From: Ceratobasidium sp. AG-K
Taxonomy: Eukaryota > Basidiomycota > Agaricomycetes > Cantharellales > Ceratobasidiaceae
NCBI GenBank assembly: GCA_037039685.1
Contig: JAWNGF010000002.1
Location: 3,968,001-4,032,000, forward strand
DNA length: 64,000 nucleotides
Direction of reading: 5' to 3'
The translations under genes and the position numbers were made by a program. Positions 22,202 through 34,002 of this stretch are shown here, in pieces; position 1 is the stretch's first letter, and each line of letters begins with the position of its first letter. Below the pieces are notes generated by a model. It was not told the DNA's origin. It saw only the letters and a program-made list of their open reading frames with translations, and ran no database searches.

Positions 22202-23829
22202 ATGTCCGGCCAATCGACACCCGCCCGAGCTACACCTCCCAAGCGACTGACGCTCACCCCCGGCCCTCGCCCACTGCACCTGGGCAATGGCACATTTTCG
22301 CTGTCGTCGCCGTCCAAGATAGCCTCGCCGCTCGCCACTCCTCCAACAACGGCGCCTCTTCCCCGGCGCATGGGCAGTGTCTCGTACACACGCGACGACC
22401 TTCAGCTTCTTAACCGACCGGAAGGCGCTGGCTTGACGCGTGGAGGGAGCTTACGAGAGTTTAATGGTCGGCGAAGGGGACATGGGGCGAGTGCGAGCGT
22501 TGCCAATACTCGAACGGACGGAGAGGGGTCCCTGGAGCAGGCGCAGCGAGAGGCGTTGGAGAGGAAACGAAGAAGCGCGTCGGCATTGGACGATCAGCCG
22601 CCCCCGGCATTGACACTAGCAGAAAAGTAAGCCGAGTCTAGACCCCTTGACAGCTAGCTAAAACTCGATTATAGACACAAAGACTTGTTGCACTTTATTG
22701 CCCAGAAAGAGTCGAAGTGTGTTGAGCTTCGTGCCCAACTCGCAGCGCACGAGGCCGACCTGCTTCAGCTCAAGAAAAAGTGGGAAAAGATCGTTGCTAA
22801 AGGAAATGACCGTCAGGCTCGTCCTGCCAGTGGATCTGGCGCAGTCGACCTTGTACGAGGGATTTTTGGCCTAAGCGACCTTGCAACGCCGTCGTCGTCG
22901 GGACATACACCCCCTACGCCATCCTCATCCTCACCGACAGCCGGGTACACTTCATCACCCATCATGTCTTCATCCCCATACAAAAATGCTCGCCCCAATT
23001 TGACCACGACGGCATCCCGGGCTGCGTCCAAGGGTCACCTTATGCACACGCCCCATTCGTCCTCGTCCTCAAATTCAACTGGCATCAGCTCGGCTAATAC
23101 CACGCGGCTTTCGCTATCTTCGGCATCATCGCTGGGCGGAGCTGAACTGCTCAAAGAAAAGGACACGGTCGAAGCCGACGACGATGACCCAGACGCGTGG
23201 GGTCCATTCGAGACGGCGCACACCGAGGAACCAGAATCTATTTCAGGCTCCGTTCTCGGGTTGAGCGGCATCGAGTCGACGGTGCAGGCTCCTCCGAATG
23301 CGGTTACCAAATCTCGGGGTACAGAAAAGTGTGTACTCTCCTTCCCTTGTTAGACTGTTGCTAATTATTTGATGATAGGTTTGCGGGGTCGACCAAACGA
23401 GCGTCGACGCTGATGTCGGACGTGTCCACTGCCTGGTCAACGACGCTCAATGCGCTCGCTCCTCCACCTGCGCCATCCTTGACCAAACCAACAGGGGCAA
23501 CTGCCCTACCCCGATCGAGCCCGACTATTCGCCTCACTTCGTCCAAACCTGCCGCCCCGTCCCCTAAATCTACTAGATCTACACCTACCAGGTCATTCAC
23601 GACGCCCAAGCCTTCCCCGGCTTCCAAGGCATCGAAACCCTCTCCCACTCCGATCTCTACATCCAATCGCTCAGTGTCGGTGTCCTTGTTGGACGACGAC
23701 GACGGTGCAGCAGACGGTCTCGGTGCTGTCCTCCAACCCAGTCCAAGCGCAAGCGTAATAACCAAGATCTCAGACGCAGCGAGCACCAAGACGACGAGCG
23801 ACGCCTTTGGCGAGGACTGGAACTGGTGA
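22202..23829 (+). CDS. DUF4048-like protein (509 aa)
   Basis: Three exons, 22202-22626, 22675-23328 and 23379-23829, with phase-2 junctions inside the lysine codons of EK|HKD and EK|FAG. The start is the ATG at 22202 (MSGQSTPARATPPKRLTL). A short coiled-coil-like block lies at about residues 141-185: HKDLLHFIAQKESKCVELRA, then LLQLKKKWEKIV. This pattern (AQKExxVxELRxxLxxAExxLxxLKxxW) is what I associate with fungal DUF4048 proteins; no role is firmly known to me. The rest is Ser/Pro-rich and disordered with one acidic patch (EADDDDPDAWG near residue 300). The C-terminus ends with an acidic-aromatic tail, FGEDWNW. Family call is moderate; the gene itself is well supported. Confidence 0.75.
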
Positions 23830-24090
23830 GGGTTAAGCGATGTGGCTGGAAGGAGACCTGTTCTTGATTATTACTATGCGCTATTTCTGTTACACTAGGA
23901 ATCCCCCTCATGCCGTTGATGTTACGATACAGTTATGGTCATGGTCATGGATGATGTACTTTGTGATGTGTTTCTTGCATTTTACGAATCAATAGTTGTC
24001 TAGTCTGGTTTGAGTGAAACTCGAGCTTTCATTTTAGATGTGCATCTAATTTTCTAGTACGATTGGATCGACAGGGTCATGATGCTCAGC

Positions 24091-24496
24091 TCAGTGCTTG
24101 GTGCCCTCTTTCTCCGCGTCCGCGATGAACTTTCGAATACTACAAACTTGATTAGCGTACTCCTAATGCATGCAATGATTCTACTCACAAGGCTTCCTCG
24201 TCGCTATGCACCCGTGCAACTCAAGTCAGAAATTTATCTAACATTGTATCAATCGTTACTTACGACTCTCCAACCCCCAAAGTGCTCTTGGCCTTGTCAA
24301 TCAAGGTCTCTGGCTCCTTCTTTTTGGATCCCCCACCGCGGGTTGCACCCCATGCGATTGCGCCGGTCGTGAAGAGTGTGCCGAGCGCGAGGTATTCGTT
24401 GGCGACGCGGCGGCCTGCGATGACGCTATAACATGTTATCAAACTTCCACAACACCCATATTTTATATCGATCTGAACGCACTAGTAACCTCCCAT
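24091..24496 (-). CDS. ATP19: Mitochondrial F1Fo-ATP synthase subunit k (Atp19-like), 79 aa
   Basis: Four tiny exons: 24483-24496 (14 nt), 24264-24425, 24189-24203 (15 nt) and 24091-24139. They give a 79-residue protein starting MGGYYVIAGRRVANEYLALG. The pattern GRxVxxxYLALGTL followed by one hydrophobic span (about residues 16-34) and a charged tail (SKKKEPETLIDKAKS) is that of subunit k, a small membrane protein of the ATP synthase dimer in the mitochondrial inner membrane. The C-terminal EEAFIRKFIADAEKE also fits. I chose the donor after TAC TA (GTGCGT) because it alone keeps frame and gives the MGGYYVIAGR start. The 14- and 15-nt exons are unusual and are missed by simple ORF calls. Confidence 0.75.
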
Positions 24497-24607
24497 GGTG
24501 ATTTTCGTAAAGTCGGGTGTGTGGGAGCGGGCGAGGACGGAAGGGCGTTGCAAATTATGCGCGGCACATCACGTGCAATCGTCTATTCATTTTACAGATT
24601 TACAGAT

Positions 24608-25619
24608 TTATTCTGGTATCTCGACTTCTACTTGGGTAGGTGTACGTCCTATCCCCCGTTTCACGGCCTCTTGCATAATCTCCCTTGTGGCTGTTGCGCC
24701 GACGCGAGTGACGCCGAGTGCCCGGACCCGGAGTAGGTCGTCCAGGGTGCGGACTCCGCCAGCTGCCTTGACTTCAACGCGCTCTGCGGAACTGTACGCT
24801 TGTCAGTTTGGGGCTGACGGGGGTGATTGCGACTTACTGCTTGCGCATCAATTTCAGAACATGATCCGTCGCGCCCGAATAATTGTACATTCCATTTGAC
24901 TGTTTAACAAACCCATATCCCGTCGAGGTCTTGACAAACCCTACACCGTACTCGGAACATATTTCACACAGTTTGACAATATGCTCGTCTTGTAGGTAAT
25001 CTGTCTATGTCTCGAGTTAGATGGGCGGGATCGGTTAGGGTCGACTGACCTCGAAAATGACTTTGAGAATTGCGCCACCGCCGGTGACGGCTGCGTTTAT
25101 TTGTTTAATTTCGTCTGTGACATAGTCCCATTCTCCGCTTAGGGCTTTGCCTATGTTGATTACCTGTGGCTTGGTTTAGTTTGGGTGGGAAGGCGCATAT
25201 ACGGGCTTACCATGTCGACTTCTGAGCGCCCTGTGCAATAGTTGAATACGACTAATCGAATAACTAATAGCAGACTTACATCCTTCACCACTTCAGCCGC
25301 CTCAAACACCTTGACTGCGATAGTACTGTTCCCCGCCGGAAATCCGATTACCGGACACACTTTGACGGTTGTTCCCTCGAGTGCTTCAAGTGCCATCGTG
25401 ACAGCATAGGGTTTGACGCACGCCGCCGCTGCATCATAGCTATAACATTTCCGGCATAAGTATATCCACTATATTTAGCCGGGCGATCTTTGCGATTTAC
25501 GTTCTCGCAGCTTGAAGTCCTGCCAAGATCTCCCCATCCGTCATCGTAGGATGCAACAACGACACGTCGATCATCTTGGACAGATCGCGAAGCGTGACAT
25601 CGAGCTTGACAGTCGGCAT
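24608..25619 (-). CDS. Deoxyribose-phosphate aldolase
   Basis: DERA cleaves 2-deoxyribose-5-phosphate to glyceraldehyde-3-phosphate and acetaldehyde in deoxynucleoside breakdown. Six exons: 25501-25619, 25280-25439, 25211-25230, 25050-25163, 24838-25004 and 24608-24791, about 260 residues. Landmarks in order: MIDVSLLHPTMTDGEI, AAACVKPYAVTMALE (with the catalytic-pocket Lys), KVCPVIGFPAGNST, SEVDMVINIGKALSGEWDYV, GVGFVKTSTGYGF (the Schiff-base lysine) and KAAGGVRTLDD. All are intact. One problem: exon 3 is 20 nt where 21 are needed, so strict GT-AG splicing breaks the frame at GRSEVDM. Retaining the 49-nt intron (25231-25279) keeps frame with a 16-residue insert and no stop. A missing base in the assembly is the simpler reading. 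Confidence 0.88.
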
Positions 25620-26502
25620 GGTGGCGGGCAAACGTCGATGTCGGGGTTGAGTGTGGGGATGTGCTCGGCGCTTGTCGGGTTGTGATTGACCATCATGTCG
25701 TTTGGTCGACCGCCTACGTTTTCTCCGTTTACGCCGACCCGCCGGATCGTGGCTCGTTTCCGCTTGACCATGAAGGTGTGTAGCGAGTGTTGCTGCAGAA
25801 GACTTTAATTGACTGGGTTGGAAGGCGAATGTAAAGCGTTTATGACGACCTACTTGCAATGTCTGGCCAAGAACAAGAATGATAGTACGCCTTGTCGGCA
25901 TTTAAATCGGGATTATTTGGAGTGTAGGATGAGTCGGTGAGAATCTATGTTGTAGTTCGGTTGTATCGTAGAAACTCACTTGACATCCTAGAGGTTTAAT
26001 GGAAAGAGACAATTGGAAGAATCTCGGGTTGGGCAACGTATCGGACCCGACTTTACCCAAAACACCCGATAAACCATCTTGATATTCGACATCCCTTTAT
26101 TCCTGTCTCGTCCATTGGTATATTGCCGTCGTCGTGTGACTTCCGGCTCCTTGGCATCTCCCCCAACTGTGTTTTATTTATAGATCATGTCCTTGCATTG
26201 TCAGCACAAAATAACACTTCTCAACTCTACAGATCATCGAAGTTACCCAATGAATGTAACTTAAGATTCAAAAAGGCAATTAAATAAATGAACACGCTCG
26301 ATAAACTGATCGGTTTAGTCTGATCAAGGTTGCTGACGAATCAAAACATTTGCCCCAAGGCTGGCGCCTACGCCTTGCAACTCCCCTCGACGATCATCTC
26401 CACTCTCATGTGTCTTGCGGCCTAATTAGCATTCCCATTATCCAGCTATCAATCAAGTTATTATTTCTGTATCTCAGCACATCTTGTTCATTTGTACACA
26501 CT
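25620..26502. other. Divergent promoter region between the aldolase and decapping genes
   Basis: The genes on either side point away from each other, so this 883-bp stretch should carry both promoters. No other gene is supported; the frame upstream of the aldolase ATG (to 25901) is not aldolase-like. Confidence 0.5.
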
Positions 26503-28516
26503 ATGCCTCACGAAACATCCATGTCCGCTGCCTCTCGAAAGGCCTGGAATCTCAAGGTTGTCCAACGTCACGATCCGGATATCCTATGTATTTGGGAGCA
26601 GGTGGGTGCACTTGTCGATGAAAGTCAAAGTTGTTTCGCTGCAGGCGCTGACGGGGTCCGTTGTGCCCTACTCCAGGTGTCTTATGTTATGTTGATGCAA
26701 TATTCGTCAACTGGGTGGTCGAAGACCGCGGTGGAGGGAAGCCTGTTTTTGTTTGACCGGTACGTGGCGGTATGAGAGACTCGGAATGCCACTGATCGGC
26801 CTATGTAGCCGAGGTGATCCTCGATACGGATTCTTTATCTTGAACAGGTCCTCGTCACAAAACTACATGCACTTGTTGACCGCCGAGGATAACCTTGAAG
26901 TACTAGAAAGCTATGTTATTTTCCGCGCCAAAGGCAGTAAAGATGGTAAGCACGATACCGTGGGTAATGTGCCATCGATTGACTTTGTTGTGCAGCCCCT
27001 GTAATGGGATTATGGGCCAGCGATCCTGAGCATCGAGCTCACTTGGGTGAAACACTTCTCGGGTAAGTTTGCTCTGGTCACGTATTTATTCTTGGCTCAT
27101 ATTATATTAGCCTCCACGCACATATCAAGAGTGGATCCACCGAGCCGTATTATGACCCCGCAGAGGTCTACGGTGCAACTCAGGGGCAGCCTGCCTTGGC
27201 GTCTCCACCTGCCGCTACTACATCGACAGCAAACTATGCCCCTCAGACAAGCAGTACTCCTAGCCGTGGCCAATCGGCTAGCGACTCGGGGGGAATGCAA
27301 TCTCTGAACGACTTGTTTGCTCGCCTTAGCTCGTCTGCGTCCACAAACTCTGTTACCCCCGTTCCCAGTACTTCACAGACCTCCATGTATTCGGCACAAC
27401 CTCCCCAACTGCGTCGGCAGCTCCAAGTAATGGGTCGTTTAAGCCATCTCAGGTACCTACCCAAGCGCCCCCAGCGTCGTCCGGTCCTCTACGAGGCCAA
27501 GCACTACTCGATAGTTTATTCGCCATGGCATCTCCCACACGCGCTCCAGCTTCAGCCGCTCAACCCATTACAAACAATCTTCCAATATCCGGGTCTTTCA
27601 CCATGCCCCAACCTCAACCAGCTGGGAGCTTTGGTCTTCCTCCCCCAGCGGTTCCAACGACTCAATCTCAAACCAACACCGTGTCTCCAACGCCGAGCAA
27701 AGGCGGCGATCTCCTGGCGCAGTTGTTTGCGAATATCAATAGCACTCAACCAACGACAAGCGCTAAGAATGGTCGATCCTCAACACCCCCTTCGGCACCT
27801 CCTACTTCTCTCCCAGCCGACCCTGCCATCATTCACAGCACCAAGGTCACGCCCGAACACAAGAAACGCATCAACACTAGTGTGCGCGACCGGCGCGGGT
27901 ATGCAACCGACACCTCTCCTCGGCCGCATCATTACTCGCACCACCACCGGATGTCGGTCTTTACTGAAGACCCCACGGCTTCTGAAGATGGAGCCGGGGC
28001 TAGTGGGAGCATACGAACTAAACCTCGCGCTGGTCGACCCTTGGTTCCGTTCCAGAGCGATACGGGGCCAGTATACCACCCTGATCCTACCCGCCCACAC
28101 GTGAGCAACCGGTTCCCGGCTGGGGAAAACGGGGAGGAAGAAAAGATCTACGCTGCAGGGCCTGGAGAGGAGGAAGCCGAAGATGAGATATTCTATGACG
28201 GTCGTGGGAACGGCAAGGGACCTAGCCCCAGGCGACAACGTCGACGCAAAAACGGCCGCGGCGCAAAGAATGGGGTCAACCTTGATCGGGGGATTGCCGC
28301 TGATGTCTTGATGCAGGGTATCGAGTGGGATGAAGGGGTGGTGGACAAGGGATTGTTTTTGCAGAGTATCTATGCCTTGTTGGTGAGTCTCCTACCTCAA
28401 GTGCAGGGGTCTTCGAGTATTTTAACCTGTCTCATCGGTAGAACGAGCAAGAATTTGTGGATCAATTGTATAACGACTACAAGGTTGCTCAGACGAGGCA
28501 AAGCCAGGGAAACTGA
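26503..28516 (+). CDS. DCP1: mRNA-decapping enzyme subunit Dcp1
   Basis: Dcp1 activates the Dcp2 cap hydrolase in cytoplasmic mRNA decay. Exons: 26503-26601, 26677-26759, 26809-26945, 26996-27062, 27111-28382 (with one extra break, see below) and 28442-28516. The EVH1/Dcp1 domain covers about residues 8-115: AWNLKVVQRHDPDIL, VSYVMLMQYSSTGWSKTAVE, GSLFLFDR, DPRYGFFILNR and MGLWASDPEHRAHLGETLL. A disordered linker holds short motifs (LNDLFARL, QALLDSLFAM, GDLLAQLFANI). The C-terminus has GLFLQSIYALL then NEQEFVDQLYNDYKVA, like the Dcp1 trimerisation tail. The frame changes near 27370-27425: a 53-nt intron with weak donor GTACTT and acceptor GGCAG repairs it, or one C is missing in CCTCCCC at about 27400. 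Confidence 0.88.
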
Positions 28517-29165
28517 ACATGGAGGAATCCACGCATTGGAACCGTCTGGGTAGCCGCCTCACTACTGGCGCTGTATGCGGCTCGAATGGAGAGTATTGTG
28601 ACTTATATATAGTTGCGTTATATAAGCCTAAGCCCTTGTTGGGTTTCCTACGTAGGAGTGAGGGTGGGGTGAGCTTCAACTGTGCTATCTGCTTGACCTA
28701 TTCGAACAGTTTGTCATCAGTATCCTGCATTTACACAAACACGCATAGCCGTTGAAAAGCACGTCTTGTAATTTTAGTTTTGTTCCATATCTTTCTTATC
28801 CAGAAAATGCTCACATGCCCGCTCATAAGATGTTCCGCGAGCAGCCCTGGGTGATCCAAGGGGTGGCTCGTGTTTGGGCGCTAGCGCTTGCTTCGACCGA
28901 CAGAACCTAGTGGGCAATGAATTTAGGTGGTGGGAGCTTATTATAATGGCCAACAACATCCATTGTGTACGCGGAGCCCTAACCATCCCTCCGGCATCGT
29001 TGGATATGGACTAATAATGTTGTATGACACTGATATATAAAAGGGCAATTGAGTCGCCAAACCCCTGCAACGTGATATAGTGATCACGCGCATGAGCGCC
29101 CGTCGTCCAATCTTTGAACCACCTCCTCAGGCCTCCCTCTCACCCCAGGCCTCCCCGTCTCATTG
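28517..29165. other. Spacer, about 650 bp
   Basis: No supported gene; it should contain the promoter of the NACHT gene that follows. Confidence 0.4.
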
Positions 29166-31600
29166 ATGTCGCTTTACAGACGACTTCGAAGACTTCGACG
29201 AATAATCAAAAAAGCGTTCGGTCGATTACTTCCAACTGGTAACGCTGCGCCGGTCGGTTCCCAGAGTAATGCACTGGTTGGTTGGCCAAACCTAAGGTCG
29301 TTTCTGTGTACATTCTACAAAAGCCCTTTGGTGGCTGGCCCGCTCAGATCGGTGGTTGATGAGATTGCAAGGTTTATCGAAAGATACGAGGTATGTCTGC
29401 CCCTGTTTTTCTGTTCTTCGGAATTACCTGGCAAGATAATTTACTCTATTTTCTAACCATTGCGCAGAGCGTAGCACGGGGCCATCGGGAACACGCTCAA
29501 GTACGGAATCAATTAGAATATGTGTTCAAGGATCTCGAGCAACACCTTACCCAAGATGGGCCTCACGCAATAACGACTAGCATGAAAGGCTTGTGTAGGT
29601 AAGTGCTACGCTCTAGGGCGACAAAAGATGGCACCGAAAAGACATGGAATGGCTGAACCATTGAACCCGGTAGCTCTATCATGAGAGAGCTGGATAACTT
29701 AAAGAAGAAAGAAGGTCGGGGAGCGCTAACGCGCTACTTGGAAGCGAACGAGGATCTGGATCAACTACTTGAGTGCTATGGTCGTATACAAGGCCTTCTC
29801 CAGCGCCTATCAGTGAGCTTTATTATTCTACTAATAAGTCACGTATGGCTAAATTAGTTCAAGCTGAACGCTAACTTATCCATGTGGAGGATACTGGAAG
29901 AACACGTTGTCGTAAGTGTTGTGGTAAACTCGGGGGTTATATGTAACGTACTTTGACTTTGTAAGGATGCTCGCCTGCGAACCCTGTGTCCACCTGCAGT
30001 TCTCGCGGCCCTCTACAATTCAGCGGAGGGTGAAAGACTTCAGCGCAGGTCATGTACAACAGGAACCTGCGTCACAGCCATTAGTCGTATGCACGAATGG
30101 ATACACGATCCCGCGACGAATCCTATATTCTGGCTCCAAGGCATGGCAGGAACAGGCAAAACTACTGCTTTATATACGTTATGTGCCGAGCTCGAAGCCG
30201 CTTCTCAACTCAGCGCCAGCTACTTTTGCTCTCGGTTGCAACCGGGCTGCCAAAACGTGGATATGATAATACCATGCATTGCGTACCAACTTGCACAAGT
30301 CTCGCGCCCGTTCAAGTATGCGCTCTCAGAAGCGCTTAAAGAACATCCATTCACTCACGTGCTTTCAGTGGATCGCCAACTTGATGATCTTCTCGTCAAA
30401 CCACTTACTGATGTCCGGAGCGCGTTGCCTAAACCTCTCATTGTGGCGATTGACGCACTCGATGAGTGTGACGCCCGGCAAAGCCCCGGGCGGATTGTTG
30501 GCGCATTATGCAAGATTCCACGTCAACTGCCGATCAAAATCATCTTGTCAGGTCGACCAGAGCCAGAAATACGCGATCATATGGATCTGCAGGGTGATAA
30601 TCAATCACGCTCGCGGATCGTGCTGCACGAATTAGACAGGGACTCAGTGCAGCGGGACATCGAGTTGTATATCCGGGTAGAGCTGAAGCCCGTCAATCCC
30701 AGCGAGAAAGAGATCGCAACGCTTGTCCAGCGTGCAGGGGTATTTTATATCTACGCTGCGACGGCGATACGATACATAGGCTTTGATAACTTCCAACGCA
30801 ACCCCCGAGCACGGCTTGAGATGATCCTCAATTCCTCGACTAGGAACGAAGATAATCCGTTCAACGACATGGACAATCTCTATGCTACAGTATTGAAAGC
30901 TGCCATGCCCACTAATGATTCAAAAATTAGGAAGATGGAGTGGGATGATACCAAACAGGTGCTGGACACCGTGATATGCGCTCCAGGTCCGCTTACAGTC
31001 AGCACCTTATCCGAGTTATTGGAACGCGATACGTGTCGAGTACATACGGCGCTACGGCCTTTGTGGTCCGTACTACATATCACCGAGAAAAGCGGGCTTA
31101 TTACTACGCTCAATTCCTCATTTTCGGATTACATGTTTGACTTGAGGCGGTCAAAAGAATTTTATTGCGACCCTGTTGTACATCATCGATATCTCACGAG
31201 GCGGTGTTTCGACCACATCAAGCTGGTAGGGAGGCAATTTTCCAGCCCAGACGACAAGAATTCGGTCCCAGCTGGGCTGTCCTACGCCTACTGCAACTGG
31301 GCAGCCCATCTCGAGAACATCAAAGAGTCGCCCGAAATAGCTGAGCAATTAGAAGACTTCTTAACGAATCAACTCTCGCAATGGGTGGTGGTGATGGAAA
31401 TGGAGGAACGAAGCGATAGCCATGAGATGCTTCAAAAGGCAGAATACTGGTGTATCGTGAGTGATCTTTGTAAACACTATTAGGGAGGTAAGAAATAATC
31501 CTAGGTGATACTACAGCATCAAGGATGTCCCGTTGAACTTGTGCAACAACTGCGTCAAGCGCAAGCATCTCTCGCCCTGCCCCAAGCAATATCGTATTGA
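29166..31600 (+). CDS. NACHT NTPase (NLR-like) without WD40 repeats
   Basis: Six exons: 29166-29390, 29468-29598, 29674-29812, 29858-29911, 29966-31456 and 31505-31600; 711 residues. N-terminal helical domain at about 25-165 (VVDEIARFIERYE, then SSIMRELDNLKKKEGRG, then LLECYGRIQGLLQRLS). NACHT: Walker A GMAGTGKTT at about 242-250, Walker B PLIVAIDALDECD near 342, sensor-like KIILSGRPEPEIRDH. A helical arm domain follows. Fungal NLR-like proteins of this plan act in allorecognition and programmed cell death (HET-E type). Exon 5 ends exactly where the neighbour at 34003-38897 splices into its WD40 exon, but here the last exon is only 32 codons and has no WD40 repeats. If the last intron is not spliced the protein stops at 31483 instead. 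Start is the first ATG (MSLYRRLRRLRR). Confidence 0.85.
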
Positions 31601-34002
31601 AGTATGAGAAGCCTAGTGCTGCCGTAAGCGCTACCAGTGCAATTGCGCGCATGGGACGCTCGGAGGGAACGCACGAGGGGTAGACGGTTCGACAGGGACG
31701 GGAAGGATAACAAAGGAGGACCTGGAAGGAAGCTGGGAGAACAGTTTAACGGGGGTGGAGACCTAATGCTCAAGCATTGAGTGACGTCAACGTAATGTAT
31801 CCCCACAGTCTCCGAGAAGGTTAACCTGGGTGGAGGTGAAGTCACATCGATGCGGCTGGGTGAGCACCCGGACGTTACAGGCTTACAAGTTACAACCCAT
31901 AACACTCTACTATATATTGTTAATTTGCCTTGGGACATCGCTCAGCCAGCGAGGGACAAGGAGGGGCTCTGGTGACTAGAGGATATAGATCATGTACATA
32001 CGAAGAAATCTCGTGCGACTCAAATGAGGGTGGTATATGCGTTTTGCGTTCCTGTGGCTCCTGTGGCTCCTAGCGCTCCGTAATAGATTTGGAGATGCTA
32101 CGGAGTGCTCCGGGCCAATTGGAGCGTTGCTGATGTTAATCCAGGCGTGTCCGAATGAATGCATTGAGTTAAATTGACCTTAGGTTCAAACAGGTTCAAA
32201 CTTCCAGATAGTCTAGACTAGAGATATGCACGTGGCCGTGCTGGACACCTTGCTCGGGCCTGGCTCTGGATCGGATCCGTACCAAACATGTATCGTATCT
32301 ACAGCTTTCCCTACCTGTTTCCTTGGACGATGCCATTTTAATCGTCTTCTCTCTAAAAAGTTTTTCCATGGCTGACCCTCCAGTTTCTAAATGGTGTACC
32401 AGTTTGTATACTTAAAAGAGTCACTAAGAAGCCAGTTTCGGGTCTATGTTTCTCCCTTCCACTGCTTGTGTCGGTGCCCTCCCCGTACCCATATATGTAG
32501 GCCGGAAGCTTCGCCGTTCCACGATGCCAGTTTGTCATTTGTGCACCTGTGTTGTGCTAAGTGCGACCCCTTCGACAGGCTCCCCTTACTTCAGAACTGC
32601 CATGTGCTCGTGGTCGGTTACTGGTGGTATCATGATGGCTAGCTTGGCCTCCGTCCAATGCACGGTCTTTACGGGGCAAGGCCAGCACTATATGCGTCTC
32701 GTGACTGAAGGGCTCTGATTCGACAAGATTTTACGAGAGAACCTCTGGTTCAATATACACTGCCGCGAAAATCGACCGCACCACATGATCGAAAATTGCG
32801 AATCCGCTAAGACCGGCTGAACTACGAGAACCTGGAACATGAAAATAATACCGTAGATACATAGATAGCATACAACTATAACCGATAAAACTCCGGTCAA
32901 ATTGATTGAGAAAGTACGGAGATACAGCCAAGCAAAGTTTGGAGCCTGGTGCAATCATTTTTCTTCTCGGGGGTAGCAAGGTAAAGCCAGGAAGTTACTA
33001 GGATGAGACTCGGGCCAAGGTTGTAAGAAAATAGCGCATATACTCGGTGTATTAGAGGATACAAACATGCAATTTGTGGGAGCAACTATGCAGTCTTAGA
33101 GGCCGTGTGAGTCCAAGAAGGCTGGGCCATTACCCTGTTGGTACTACACCAAATACCGGGAATGAGGGAATGGTACATTAGTAAATATTCTTTGTGGATA
33201 TCAACAGAGTCTTCCTATGCAGCGAAGCTCTTGCTTGGCTGTCTGTTTCAGCAGAACCAAGGGAATTACGACTTTTTGGCAAGGCAGGCTGAGGTTAAAT
33301 GCGCTTTTGCGCGCCAGCTAGGGAAGCGATTCCAACGAAGCTTGGTACATATATGCATCTCGGGCGTGCAAACCTGCGTGCCAAAAATCAGGCTACTCAT
33401 CAATAGTATTTCACACAAGATTTGAATTCGTCAGATACAATGGCAGTAGAGTCGACTATATGCACATCGGAAATTGATCCATACCTCACTAAAAACATAT
33501 TTTCCACTAGCAGTACCTGTATATTTGGCTCCGCTCCCTTCTCTACTATATTTGTGTCAAAACGACCCGGGTCCAGCAATTAAAACATCCCCACAAACTC
33601 ACTGGCCATTTATTTCTGATCGGAAACGTTCTTGAACTCCATTCCGCTGATATATGTCACAGTCGAGGTCCGTACAACTCCAGGGGGTGCTTGTTGCTGG
33701 TAAGTTTTAAATTGCGCAAAAATGGATTAGTAACCACCCAGAACGCAAACATACTATGCCCGTCGCTCCAACGATGATTGGCCAAACTACAGAGATCTGG
33801 GATGTATAACGATATGGACAGTGAGTTGTTGTGATTGCATTGGCGCAAAAAAAAAGAATCATAAATTGCTCTAGTCAACGTAATATACAGCATACATTGA
33901 ATTCGAGGTCAAGTACGAATACCTTTAAGATCACTTTAAATAAATAAAAGGATAAACTCAGTCACAAATCTCTTCACAGATAGCGCGAATCGATGGTACT
34001 AC
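31601..34002. other. Gene-poor region between the convergent NACHT genes, 2.4 kb
   Basis: Several chance-level short ORFs occur on both strands (for example 32391-32642 and 33138-33425), none with family features. I found no WD40-like sequence that would complete the upstream NACHT gene. Confidence 0.4.

Noticed and set aside
25620..25901. Upstream extension of the aldolase first exon (MPTRRTIILVLGQ...)
   Set aside because: Not aldolase-like; MPTVKLDVTLRDLSKMID at 25619 gives a normal DERA start.
31505..31650. Cys-rich reading (CNNCVKRKHLSPC) that looks like a zinc-cluster motif
   Set aside because: Spacing does not fit Zn2Cys6, and another frame fits the truncated last exon of the NACHT gene.
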